Below, one piece after another: positions 8,362 through 16,979 of a DNA stretch of 64,000 nucleotides (positions within the stretch are counted from its first letter, which is position 1; each line of letters opens with the position of its first letter). Source of the DNA: Streptoalloteichus hindustanus (GTDB taxonomy: Bacteria > Actinomycetota > Actinomycetes > Mycobacteriales > Pseudonocardiaceae); assembly GCF_900129375.1 (NCBI RefSeq), contig NZ_FQVN01000012.1:78122-142121 (forward strand). Reading direction: 5' to 3'. The position numbers were made by a program, and so were the translations under genes. Under the pieces are notes generated by a model. It was not told the origin of the DNA, searched no databases, and saw nothing but the letters and a program-made list of their open reading frames with translations.

Positions 8362-9559
8362 GTCGACGCGGCGACCGCGCCTGCCGCCCGGGCTGCGGTT
8401 CCTGATCGCCAGCTCGTTCCTGATCCCGTTCGGCAGCTTCATGGTGCTGCCGTTCATGTCGATCTTCCTGCACCAGCGGCTCGGCATGTCGTTGGGCTGG
8501 GTCGGGTTCGTGCTCGCCGCCGCCTCGCTCATCCAGTTCTCCGGGGGCGTGGTCGGCGGCGCGGTCGCCGAGCGGCTCGGGCTCAAGCGCACGATGGTGC
8601 TCGCGCTGGTCGTGCGCACGGCCGGGTTCGCGTTGTTCGTCGCCGCCATGGCCTGGTCCGCCGCCGCGGTGCCCGCGCTCCTGCTCACGGCGTGCGGCGC
8701 GGCGCTGTACCTCCCGGCGAACAAGGCCTACATCGTCCGGAGCACCGACGAGGAGCGGAAACCGCTGTTCCTGTCGGTCAGCAACTCCGCGCTCAACGCC
8801 GGCATGGCGTTGGGACCGCTGGTGGCCGGGTTGCTCATCCTGGACGCGCCGTTGCTCGTCTTCGGCGTCACCACCGGCATCTTCGTGGTGATGACCGTCT
8901 GCCACGTCGTCGTGCTCGCCGGCGAGCCGGCGGCGGATGAGCCCGAGGCGTCCGGGGACGGCGGGTCGGCGGCCGACGCGCCGCCCGGGGCGAAGGTTCT
9001 GCTGGCGGCGGCGGGCCGTTCGGCGCTCACGGCGCCGTTCCTGGTCAACGCGTTGACCATCTACGTCTACATGTTCTTCCAGAACTACATGGGAGTCTTC
9101 ACGGCGGCGCACCACTCGCCGGAGGTCTACAGCCTGCTCCTGCTGGTCAACGCCGGCGGCGTGATCCTGCTGCAACCGTTGGCGGCCAAGGCGATCGGGA
9201 AGCTGTCCTACCGGTGGGCGATCGCGGTCTCCTTCGCGGCGTTCGGCTGCGGGATGGCGGTGCTGGCGCAGGCCGGGCTGGTGGCCGTGTTCCTGGGAAC
9301 CGCGCTCATCACGCTCGGCGAGGTGGTGCTGTTCCTGAAGAACGAGCTGGCGGCGCTGGAGCGGTCGCCGGACCGGCCGGCGCTGGCCTTCGGCCAACAA
9401 CGCCTCGCCGCCGGCGTCGGCGCCTTCGTCAGCGGCGTCGTCGGGGGGCAGCTCTACGAGCTGGCCGTGGCCGGCGGCGGCGACCGGTGGTTCTGGGTGG
9501 TCTGCGCCGCGCAGTGCGGCCTCGTCGCGCTCGTCGGCGGGCTCCTGGTCCGGCGATGA
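8330..9559 (+). CDS. MFS transporter, probable exporter of the operon's product
   Basis: 409 residues with about 12 hydrophobic segments. The first is RFLIASSFLIPFGSFMVLPF. The loop after TM2 reads AERLGLKRTMVL, like the MFS motif A region, and a hydrophilic central loop (PAADEPEASGDGG) sits at the expected midpoint. The ATG lies 32 bases inside the ATP-grasp gene; no later start keeps the first membrane segment, so the overlap is real. The most likely role is export of, or self-protection from, the small molecule made by the four upstream enzymes. Confidence 0.8.
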   Translation: MTVASGIPGSESTRRPRLPPGLRFLIASSFLIPFGSFMVLPFMSIFLHQRLGMSLGWVGFVLAAASLIQFSGGVVGGAVAERLGLKRTMVLALVVRTAGFALFVAAMAWSAAAVPALLLTACGAALYLPANKAYIVRSTDEERKPLFLSVSNSALNAGMALGPLVAGLLILDAPLLVFGVTTGIFVVMTVCHVVVLAGEPAADEPEASGDGGSAADAPPGAKVLLAAAGRSALTAPFLVNALTIYVYMFFQNYMGVFTAAHHSPEVYSLLLLVNAGGVILLQPLAAKAIGKLSYRWAIAVSFAAFGCGMAVLAQAGLVAVFLGTALITLGEVVLFLKNELAALERSPDRPALAFGQQRLAAGVGAFVSGVVGGQLYELAVAGGGDRWFWVVCAAQCGLVALVGGLLVRR

Positions 9560-9687
9560 GGCGGCAGAACACCTTGTGGGCCAAGGCTTTCGGTCCCCCG
9601 GTGAGTCAGTCCGACGCCGAGCCCGCCGGCGGCGCCGGATCTGACACTGTGACGACCACTGGGGCCGACCGCTGGGGGCCGACGTGC

Positions 9688-9735
9688 CGGGGCCCGGCGT
9701 GGTGGACGCGGCGCGTCCCACCAGGCCGGGCCCCG
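9688..9735. terminator. Bidirectional hairpin terminator between convergent genes
   Basis: An 18-base stem (9688-9705 with 9718-9735, one mismatch) encloses a 12-base loop. It lies between the MFS gene on the plus strand and the DUF397 gene on the minus strand, so it can end both transcripts. Confidence 0.7.
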
Positions 9736-9744
9736 ACTCGTCCG

Positions 9745-9957
9745 TCAGCCCAGGTCCAACTGTCCACTTCGGACGGTTCGGACGAAGGACGCCCACTCAC
9801 ACCGCGCGAACAACAGCGCGGGTCCGGTGGGGTTCTTCGAGTCCCGCACGGCGGCGACGGTCGGGAAGTCCGCCACCTCCACGCAGTTGTTGGCGCCGCT
9901 CGTGTAGCTGGACGTGCGCCAGGACGCACCGGTCAGGGACGGGGCCGGGACCCACAT
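9745..9957 (-). CDS. DUF397 protein
   Basis: 70 residues. SWRTSSYTSGANNCVEVAD, VAAVRDSKNPTGPALLF and WASFVRTVRSGQLDLG form the complete DUF397 domain, which is common in actinomycetes. These small proteins are usually encoded next to an XRE regulator with a DUF5753 domain, as here, and some such pairs affect development or antibiotic production. The ATG at 9957 gives the canonical length; a longer frame upstream overlaps the regulator gene and has no domain support. It lies 5 bases downstream of the regulator stop, so the two are co-transcribed. Confidence 0.85.
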   Translation of the reverse strand: MWVPAPSLTGASWRTSSYTSGANNCVEVADFPTVAAVRDSKNPTGPALLFARCEWASFVRTVRSGQLDLG

Positions 9958-9962
9958 TTGAT

Positions 9963-10811
9963 CTACTCCTTGTCGAGTTCCGCGAGATGCCGGTCGATCA
10001 TGGCCAACGACTCGAACTCGCCGAGCGCGGCCACGCGCAACCGGTCGAACGCCAGCCGGAACGCCTTCGTGTGCTGCGGGCGCGTGAGGTAGTCCGCGCC
10101 CGTCAGGCTCTCCACGTAGACGATCGTGGCCCCCGCCCTCTCGAACGAGAGCAGGGTGAACGGCGCGCCGAGCGCGACGTGCGCGCCACTGGCCAGCGGC
10201 ATGATCTGGATGGTGACGTTGGTCAGCGCGGCGAGCTGACGCAGGTGGCAGAGCTGGCCGCGCAGGATCTTGGGGCCGCCGATCCGTCGGAGCAGCGCCT
10301 CCTCGCCGAACACCGCCCACACCCTGGGGGCGTCCGATGAGGACAGACGTTGGGAGCGACGGGCTCTGGCCTCGGCCATCCGGTCGATCTCGGCGGGGGC
10401 GACCACGACCGACATGGACAGCATCGCCCTGGCGTACTCCGGTGTCTGGAACGGCCCGGGGATGAACTCCCCGTAGAAGATCTCCATCTCGTCGGCGCTG
10501 GATTCCAGGCTGACGAACTGCTTCGCCCAGTCGGGCACCCTCGCCGGCGGGTTCTTCCGCCGGGACTCCTTCGCGAGCTTGCGCACCTGTCTGGCCTCGG
10601 CTGAGCCGACCCGGTAGAGCTCAAGCAGTCGCTCGACCTCGGCGTCGGTGACCCGCACCGCGCCGGTCTCGACCTTGCTGATCTTCGCCCGGTACCACTC
10701 GAGCTTGCGTGCGGCGTCCTCGGCGGCGATGCCCGCCGCCTCCCGGAGCACCCGCAGTCGCTCGCCCAACAGAAGCCGCTGCACCGCGGGACCGGGGCTC
10801 GTTGCCGCCAT
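9963..10811 (-). CDS. XRE-family regulator with DUF5753 domain
   Basis: 282 residues. The N-terminal helix-turn-helix (about residues 15-75) reads LGERLRVLREAAGIAAEDAARKL, with the recognition helix around EWYRAKISKVETG. The rest (about residues 100-275) is the DUF5753 domain, ending DRHLAELDKE. This is the WhiJ-like class of actinomycete regulators that work with a DUF397 partner. Its target is not shown by the sequence; neighbouring biosynthetic operons are candidates. Divergent from the 115-residue unknown gene, with 149 bases between starts that could hold promoters for both. Confidence 0.85.
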   Translation of the reverse strand: MAATSPGPAVQRLLLGERLRVLREAAGIAAEDAARKLEWYRAKISKVETGAVRVTDAEVERLLELYRVGSAEARQVRKLAKESRRKNPPARVPDWAKQFVSLESSADEMEIFYGEFIPGPFQTPEYARAMLSMSVVVAPAEIDRMAEARARRSQRLSSSDAPRVWAVFGEEALLRRIGGPKILRGQLCHLRQLAALTNVTIQIMPLASGAHVALGAPFTLLSFERAGATIVYVESLTGADYLTRPQHTKAFRLAFDRLRVAALGEFESLAMIDRHLAELDKE

Positions 10812-10960
10812 CCGGCAACCTCCCTTCGCTCAGGCGGGGCTAAGTGTGCCCGATGCCCACCAACCTGCGGAGAGCCCCCAGTCAGGGGATTTCCGACCAG
10901 GATTCCTGGTCGTACTTTCTGAGACCTGTCGGCGGCCCCACCCGGAGAGAGGGCGAGCAC

Positions 10961-11308
10961 ATGGACCTGGACCACTGGCACCGGATCGAGTACTGGCAGA
11001 TCAAACGAGGCCAACGAGTCCTCGTGCACGCCGAGGAAATCAACGATCACGGCTTCTACATCGGCCGGACGGTCCAGCGCCAAATGCGGACCACCGCAAC
11101 GGATTACACCCGTGCCCTGTTCGAGGAGTTCGCCCTCAAGCACCCCACGGAGCCGGGACAGCGCTGGTTGGTGCGGGTGTGGCGGCTCACGGGGCGGAGC
11201 GGGGCGAAGACCGTTCGGGTGTGCGACGTCCCCCTGTCGATTCCGGCGGAGGAGATCGCGGAACGGAACGCGGAGAGCGCGCCGGCGGCCGCCGCGGCAC
11301 TGGTTTGA
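10961..11308 (+). CDS. Hypothetical protein, 115 residues
   Basis: I do not recognise this protein. It starts MDLDHWHRIEYWQIKRGQRV and looks like a compact soluble domain with mixed strands and helices; the end is Ala-rich. The ATG at 10961 follows GGAGAGAGGGCGAG, a good ribosome-binding site; an in-frame ATG 117 bases upstream has none. Codon use fits a real high-GC gene. It is divergent from the XRE/DUF397 pair. Confidence 0.6.
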   Translation: MDLDHWHRIEYWQIKRGQRVLVHAEEINDHGFYIGRTVQRQMRTTATDYTRALFEEFALKHPTEPGQRWLVRVWRLTGRSGAKTVRVCDVPLSIPAEEIAERNAESAPAAAAALV

Positions 11309-11569
11309 CGCGCCGTTCCACCGGCCGCCAAATCCATTGTCACAACAAATACGACGTTTTCTCGGTAATTTCGTGAGCCAACAACGAACCGGCCAGGAGC
11401 CGGTCGCCCACGGGCCCGGGCCGAACCACCCGGCGACCGCCCGACGAACGCGACAGAGGAGGACGCGGACCACCCCGAGCGCGTTCCCGAGCGCGTTTTC
11501 GCCAGCTCACCGGGGGCTCACGTAATGCGAGAAATACTCGTGTGACGTGGTTGCTGGGGAGGTGGCGTC

Positions 11570-12490
11570 GTGGTGCGGCTCGACGGGGTCGGCAAACGTT
11601 TCGGCAAGGGGCCGTGGGTCCTGTCCGGCGTGACACTGAGCCTGCGCGCCGGCGAGGTCACCGCGGTGCGCGGGGCGAACGGCGCCGGCAAGTCCACGTT
11701 GCTGCGGGTGGTCGCCGGGATCTCGCCGCCGACCACCGGCCGCGTCCTGCACCGGCCGAGCGTCGCCGCCTACGTGCCGGAGCAGTTCCCCGTCCAGGGC
11801 GGGATGTCCGGCCGCGCCTACCTGCGGCACATGGCCCGCGTGCGCGGGATGGACGCGGCGGGCGCGACCCGACGGGTCCAGCGGCTCTGGGAGCGGTTCG
11901 CGGTGCAGGGCGACCCGGACGGGCCGTTGCGCGCCCTGTCCAAGGGAAACCGCCAGAAGGTCGCGCTGGCGCAGGCACTTCTCGTCCCGCCGAGGTTGTT
12001 GGTGTTGGACGAGCCCTGGTCCGGGTTGGACGCCGCCGCGCACGACGTCCTGGCCGAGGTCATCGACGAGACCCGCCAGGACGGCGGAATCGTCGTGGTC
12101 ACCGACCACACCGACTCGCTGGACCCGTCGGTGGTCGGCGCGGTGGCCCGGGTCGCGGGCGGACGCGTGACGGTGGAGGAGGTTTCTCCCACCGCACCGC
12201 CGGCTCGCCACCGGGCCGCCGCCCCCGTCGTGCACGTCCGGCTTCGGCGCACCGCGAAGGCCGTTGGCGCCTGGGAGAACTGGCCAGGGGTGGTCATCCC
12301 GGACGAGCGCGCCGACACCGCGAGGCCGACCGAACCCGACCTCGTCGATCTCCGTGTGGCCCGCGAGAACACCGACGCCCTGCTCGCCGAGGCGTTGCGG
12401 CGCGGGTGGTCGGTGCACGAGGTCAGCGAAGTCGCCGAGGTGAGCGGGGCCACCGAGGTCGCCGCCAACCACTCCCGCACCGAGCGGTGA
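11570..12490 (+). CDS. ABC exporter ATP-binding protein
   Basis: 306 residues. Walker A is GANGAGKST, the signature is LSKGNRQKV (a degenerate but familiar form in ABC-2 exporters), and Walker B is LLVLDEPW followed by SGLD. The H-loop is in TDHTDS. A C-terminal extension of about 90 residues follows the ATPase domain, as in DrrA/CcmA-like exporters. The GTG at 11570 has GGGGAGG upstream. With the next gene it forms a two-component transporter; the cargo is unknown. It lies between two biosynthetic regions, so a resistance or export role is possible. Confidence 0.8.
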   Translation: MVRLDGVGKRFGKGPWVLSGVTLSLRAGEVTAVRGANGAGKSTLLRVVAGISPPTTGRVLHRPSVAAYVPEQFPVQGGMSGRAYLRHMARVRGMDAAGATRRVQRLWERFAVQGDPDGPLRALSKGNRQKVALAQALLVPPRLLVLDEPWSGLDAAAHDVLAEVIDETRQDGGIVVVTDHTDSLDPSVVGAVARVAGGRVTVEEVSPTAPPARHRAAAPVVHVRLRRTAKAVGAWENWPGVVIPDERADTARPTEPDLVDLRVARENTDALLAEALRRGWSVHEVSEVAEVSGATEVAANHSRTER

Positions 12491-12638
12491 CCCGCGTCCG
12501 TCCTCTTCGGACTCCCCACGCCCTGAGGATCACCGGCTCCCCTCGCGGCTCCGGAGAACACGCCAGCCACTTCCGTCCCGTCCGCGCGCGCCCGCACCAG
12601 GGCGACGCGCACACCCCGCCCGCCAGCAGGAGACAGCC

Positions 12639-13289
12639 GTGACCGCCCTCGTCCGTTACGTCCTGGCCCACGTGGGACTGAGCCAGCGGTACCTGCCGCC
12701 GACCTTCGTCCTGCTCGTCGCGCTGGCGATCCTGTACAGCGACGACCCCGGGCCGGCGATGCCGGCCTACGTGCTCACCGCCGGCCTCCTCGTGCCGGTC
12801 ACGGCCTGGTTCGCGATCAACGCCAGGGGGTTGGAGACCCCGGAGCAGCGCGGCGTCACCCTGGTCGCCGCCGGCGGCCCGCTCCGGGTGCTGGTCGCCG
12901 AGATCACGGCCTGCCTGCTGTACCTGGTCGCCAACGTCGCGCTCTGCCTCCTGTGGCCCCAGCTCGCCCACGGCGCGGCGAGCGCGGCCGAGCTGGGCGC
13001 CGGGGCGGTGGCCCACCTGACGTGCGGCCTCGTCGGCATCGCCATCGGCCTGGTCTGCGGCCGACCGCTGGTCTCCAAGGTCGGCACCGCGTCCCTCGTC
13101 GGCTGCGGGCTGGTGCTGGCCGCGTTGCTGGGCTCGGGAGTGTCGCCGGTGGCCATCTCGTTGCGGCTGTTGGGAACGAACTCGGCGACGCACGAGGCCG
13201 CGACGCTGGTCGGAGTCGCGGTCGTCGCGGTCGCGATGGTGGCAGCGGCGGCGGGCGCGGTGCTCGTTCTCGGTCGACGCCGCGACTGA
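12639..13289 (+). CDS. ABC exporter membrane subunit (small, six-helix)
   Basis: 216 residues with about six hydrophobic segments, beginning YLPPTFVLLVALAILY and ending AMVAAAAGAVLVLG before a basic RRRD tail. It has no clear family motif, but its size, topology and position 148 bases after the ATPase gene suit an ABC-2-type permease. The GTG at 12639 follows AGGAGA. It converges on the glycosidase-like gene. Confidence 0.65.
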   Translation: MTALVRYVLAHVGLSQRYLPPTFVLLVALAILYSDDPGPAMPAYVLTAGLLVPVTAWFAINARGLETPEQRGVTLVAAGGPLRVLVAEITACLLYLVANVALCLLWPQLAHGAASAAELGAGAVAHLTCGLVGIAIGLVCGRPLVSKVGTASLVGCGLVLAALLGSGVSPVAISLRLLGTNSATHEAATLVGVAVVAVAMVAAAAGAVLVLGRRRD

Positions 13290-13675
13290 ACGTGCGACCG
13301 GAAACCGCGACGGCGCGGCCGTGGGCTCTGGTCCCAGCGCGCTCGTGCGGGCGGGCGCCTCGCGCGCGACACCTCTTATGTATTGGGGGAACCCCCACTT
13401 CCAGTGTTTCAGGGCGGACTGACAGATTTCCCGGAGATCTGCCGAGGTAGCGGGGAAAGCACACCATCGAGTGAGCGTTGCTCGGTGCTCCTGCGAGGTG
13501 GAGGAACGTCGCGGGGTCAGTGAACCGAGCGGTTGCTGTCCAAAGAGGACAAACCTTCGGCGGAGAAGGTCCAACACGCGTCAAGCAGGTGCGAGGCCGG
13601 GGAAACCACCCACCGCCGTCCTCAGTGGACCGAAGTCTCCGCGCGCAGCTTCTCCGTCGCCACCGTCATCTTCCG
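13290..13675. other. Convergent intergenic region without a clear gene
   Basis: About 390 bases between the ABC permease stop and the end of the glycosidase-like gene. A GTCCAAAGAGGAC palindrome (13538-13550) of the recurring class is present. No convincing hairpin terminator or coding region was found. Confidence 0.4.
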
Positions 13676-16186
13676 CTACGCAGGAGGCAGCCGCACGGGG
13701 TGTCCCGGGCGCACCCGGTGGTTCACCCCGTTGACCCGCAACGTGGTCAGACCGGGCCACGGCGGGGCGTGGACGACGACAGCCTCCGGTCGAACCCGCC
13801 ACGCGCCCCGGTAGCTGACGTCCAGTGTCGTGCCGTGCACGTGGTTCTGGTCGAGACGGAACCGCAGCGTCACCGGGCCGAAGCAGGTGGCCATCCGCTC
13901 GAAGGCGGACTCGGTGTCGGCGCTGATCCAGGCCAGCGGGCAGAGCCGGAGCAGGTGCAGCTCGTCCGGCGCGATCTCGTCGTCCACCACGGCGGCGCGC
14001 ACGCACCAGGTCAGCAGCGGGTGGGTGAACAGGTTGCCGTAGACGCCGTGCCGGTGCTCGTTGGAGATGAAGGTCTGCGGGGAGATGCCGCCGAACAGCA
14101 GGCTGTACATCCCCTCCAGGAAGCGCCCGCGCTCGCCGAGCTGCCAGGAGTGGACGATGTTCCAGCTGTAGCAGGGCTCGCAGGACGAGATCTCGTGGAC
14201 GAGCACCGGCCGCACGATCGGGTTGGCGCGCACGCCGTACAGCCGGGTGTTGGGGCCGACGCGGAAGTACTCGCGACAGGACGACATCAGCTCGTCGTCG
14301 GCGGGGAGCAGGCCGGCCCACACCAGGACCAGCGGCCCGCTGTCGAGCATGAACGCCTCGTGGAAGATGTTGTCCGGCTTGGGGGTGAAGCTGACCGGGG
14401 GCACCGGGTGGCGGCTGCCGTCCGGGGCGGTCCACTTCGGCGCGGCGGCGCACAGCGCCCGGTAGGCGTCGACGAAGGTCTCCCGGAACCGGTGGGCGAA
14501 GGCGGCGAACTCGTCGGCCCTGGAGTGCCCGCACGCGCGCAACATGCGCACTGCCGTCGTGAGTCCCTTGTAGTTCCACGCCTGCGTGGAGATGGCCTGG
14601 ACGATGGTCAGCTCGTCGTTGGCGACTCCCGGCGGCATCAGGCCCCTGACGCCGTCGTGGTCGGTGATCGCGCAGACGTCCCTGAGGAACTCGCAGCCCG
14701 CCACGACGGGGTCGCGCCACCGGCGGACGAAGTCCTCGTCGCCGCTGAGCAACGCGTGCGTCGCGACCGAGAGCAGCACCGCGCCGTGGTCGGACAGCCA
14801 GTCGTAGGCGCGCAGGTAGCCGGGCGAGGCGAGGTAGCCGGGGTGGTGCGGGTAGGCGGGGCCGGGCGCGCGCTCGGCGCCCTGCGTGGCCCGGTAGACC
14901 TCCAGGTGCCGGTCCACGACCTCGTGCCAGCCCAACGGGTCCAGGAACATGTGGGCGACCATCGAGGTCGGCGTGCTGTACAGCACGTCGTAGGAGAAGG
15001 ACGCGGTGAGGAAGGTGAACAGCCCGTTCTCCGGGCTGCGCTCGGCGAGCACCTCGGCGAACGCGGGACTGCGCAGGAACAGCTCGTTGACCTGCCGCTC
15101 GGGTGTGGTGATCGAGGCGACCCCCGGCGGGCGGGCCCAGAACGCGTCGGCCTCGGCCAGCGCCCGGTCGAAGCCCACGGCCAGTTCGGCGTCGAAGTCG
15201 GCGCGGGGCTGGGGAAGCATCGGCAGGAGCAGGTCGACGCGCGCCCCCCTGCGGCCCGGCAGCACGACGGCGAGGTTGAAGACGCCGGTGTTCGCGCCGG
15301 GGCCGAACGTGACCGAGCCGGGCTCGGCGGGTCCGGCCGCCAGCCGCACCTCGCCGGCCTGGTTCAGGACGTAGACGATCTCGCCGTCGCCGGCCGGAAC
15401 CGTCTCGGCGTGCGGCAGCTCCCCCCTGTTCTCCTCCAGCGGGGCCAGTTCGGGGCGGGCCTCCAGCACCACCCCGTCCTGGAACAGGTAGGGCGCGTGG
15501 TGGACCAGGTAGCGGCGGGACAGCCGCACGGCCACGGGGAAGCTCGCGGGGGCGCGGCGCTCGTCGACGTGCTCCACGGAGAGCCGCACCCACGCGTACA
15601 GCGGCTCGACGGCGGTCCGCACGGCCCCGCCGCCGGGGATGTGCGCGAAGATCCACTGGCGGAGCACCAGCCCCTCCTGGAGGCGGTGCTCGGTCCACAG
15701 GACGGGCGCGGCGTGCGCCGGGTCCCAGCCCTGGACGCCGAAGCCCATGTCCTCGCGGTAGGGGTAGAAGCGCCGGTCCGGCAGGGCCGGCGCGATCCCG
15801 TCGGGCCAGGGCACGAAGCCGAGTTGGAAGTTCCGGTCCCGGTAGGGCTCGACGTTGGGCTTGCTCGACCACGCGGGTCCCGGCTCGCACAGGACGGTGC
15901 CGTCGTAGAGGACGTTGAACCGGAACAGGTGGTCCTTCCACCCCACCGGTGTCCACACCTGGCGCTGGTCGCCCCACCACAGCGCGGCCAGGGCGGCGTT
16001 GGGCTCCCCCGGCCCGCCGACCGCGTCCCCGTGGCCGGTCCCCGGCAGCGGCGGGTCGGACCGGGCGGGCGAGGCCAGGTGGGTCAGCGACCCGCCGACG
16101 AGGGCGCCGCCGGCGACGCCCAGAACCGCTCTCCGGGAGAGGGCGGGTCCCGACGCCCTCCGGCCCGCACCAGCCGCGCCCACCAT
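13676..16186 (-). CDS. Tat-secreted six-hairpin glycosidase-like protein
   Basis: 836 residues. The N-terminus has a twin-arginine signal, SRRAVLGVAGGALVGGS, so the folded protein should be exported by Tat. An N-terminal beta-rich region (about 50-360) is followed by a long helical region with patterns such as HHPGYLASPGYLRAYDWLSDHG, STQAWNYKGLTTAVRML and DSGPLVLVWAGLLP. This fits an (alpha/alpha)6 barrel of the six-hairpin glycosidase superfamily. The catalytic acids cannot be assigned with confidence. It probably trims an extracellular carbohydrate. It has no obvious link to the neighbouring biosynthetic clusters. Confidence 0.7.
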   Translation of the reverse strand: MVGAAGAGRRASGPALSRRAVLGVAGGALVGGSLTHLASPARSDPPLPGTGHGDAVGGPGEPNAALAALWWGDQRQVWTPVGWKDHLFRFNVLYDGTVLCEPGPAWSSKPNVEPYRDRNFQLGFVPWPDGIAPALPDRRFYPYREDMGFGVQGWDPAHAAPVLWTEHRLQEGLVLRQWIFAHIPGGGAVRTAVEPLYAWVRLSVEHVDERRAPASFPVAVRLSRRYLVHHAPYLFQDGVVLEARPELAPLEENRGELPHAETVPAGDGEIVYVLNQAGEVRLAAGPAEPGSVTFGPGANTGVFNLAVVLPGRRGARVDLLLPMLPQPRADFDAELAVGFDRALAEADAFWARPPGVASITTPERQVNELFLRSPAFAEVLAERSPENGLFTFLTASFSYDVLYSTPTSMVAHMFLDPLGWHEVVDRHLEVYRATQGAERAPGPAYPHHPGYLASPGYLRAYDWLSDHGAVLLSVATHALLSGDEDFVRRWRDPVVAGCEFLRDVCAITDHDGVRGLMPPGVANDELTIVQAISTQAWNYKGLTTAVRMLRACGHSRADEFAAFAHRFRETFVDAYRALCAAAPKWTAPDGSRHPVPPVSFTPKPDNIFHEAFMLDSGPLVLVWAGLLPADDELMSSCREYFRVGPNTRLYGVRANPIVRPVLVHEISSCEPCYSWNIVHSWQLGERGRFLEGMYSLLFGGISPQTFISNEHRHGVYGNLFTHPLLTWCVRAAVVDDEIAPDELHLLRLCPLAWISADTESAFERMATCFGPVTLRFRLDQNHVHGTTLDVSYRGAWRVRPEAVVVHAPPWPGLTTLRVNGVNHRVRPGHPVRLPPA

Positions 16187-16296
16187 GACGCCAGCGTGGC
16201 CGAGCTCCCTCGGCGGTCGGCGGCAACCGGGGCCGGCGTGCCGGGGACTTCACCCGCCAGGGGCGGCATTCACCCCTCATCGTCCACAGTGGACGG

Positions 16297-16911
16297 TCAG
16301 CCTCGGGGCGCGGGGTCCTGGTCGTCGAGCCGGCGCGGCGGGTAGCTCGGGAACCGGGCGAACCGGACCACCGGGGAGCCCGGCCACCAGCTCTCGACCA
16401 GGATGTGCTGGCCGTCGGCGGCCGGCGTGGTCAGCACGGCCTGGGTGAGCAGCAGCCGGAAGAGCTGGAAGGGCTCCAGCGGCCGGGCCGCCGCCACGAA
16501 GGCCCGCAGCTCCGCCGGGTCCCGCACCTCGACCGCCCGGCCGGCGACCTTCGCGTCGCCGCCGCGCATCGAGCCGTCGCCCGGGTTGGCGTGCACCGCG
16601 AACCGGCCGTCCCGCCGCAGGTCCTGGGCCTTCACCGCGCCCCACAGCGAGCCGAGCACGAGGTCGGGGCCGTGGAAGTCCACCTCGGTGCCGCTGACCC
16701 TCGGCGAGCCGTCGCGGCGCAGGGTCGCCAGCACGTGGTGCCGGGCGGCGAGCAGCCGGTCCCGCACCGCCCCGGCCAGGTCGGGCGCCTCGTCCGCGAA
16801 CCGCCGCCACGGCACCGCCCCGCCACCGGCGTCGGCCGCCGACCCTGGAGAGCCGGACGAGGGGGCACGCATCGCCATCACAGGACCGCTATCGGCGGCG
16901 CCTCCCGGCAT
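16297..16911 (-). CDS. Pyridoxamine 5'-phosphate oxidase-family (FMN-binding split-barrel) protein
   Basis: About 204 residues. After a poorly conserved N-terminus the core reads LAARHHVLATLRRDGSPRVSGTEVDF, LVLGSLWGAVKAQDLRRDGR and HANPGDGSM, the split beta-barrel pattern of PPOX/F420- or FMN-dependent reductases. The C-terminal part (VESWWPGSPVVRFARFPSYPP) is longer than in the smallest members. The start is uncertain: codons at 16920, 16911 and near 16878 are all in frame and none has a strong RBS. It lies 68 bases downstream of the hydroxylase gene on the same strand and may be co-transcribed with it. Confidence 0.65.
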   Translation of the reverse strand: MPGGAADSGPVMAMRAPSSGSPGSAADAGGGAVPWRRFADEAPDLAGAVRDRLLAARHHVLATLRRDGSPRVSGTEVDFHGPDLVLGSLWGAVKAQDLRRDGRFAVHANPGDGSMRGGDAKVAGRAVEVRDPAELRAFVAAARPLEPFQLFRLLLTQAVLTTPAADGQHILVESWWPGSPVVRFARFPSYPPRRLDDQDPAPRG

Positions 16912-16979
16912 CGAGATCACTCGGTTCAGTGGCGCCCGACCCGTCCGTTCGTGTGATCACCCCGGGACCGGGCGAACCC

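Noticed and set aside
12423..13584. Long minus-strand frames over the ABC permease and intergenic region
   Set aside because: Low-complexity Arg/Gly/Asp composition without family match; the plus-strand membrane protein explains the DNA.
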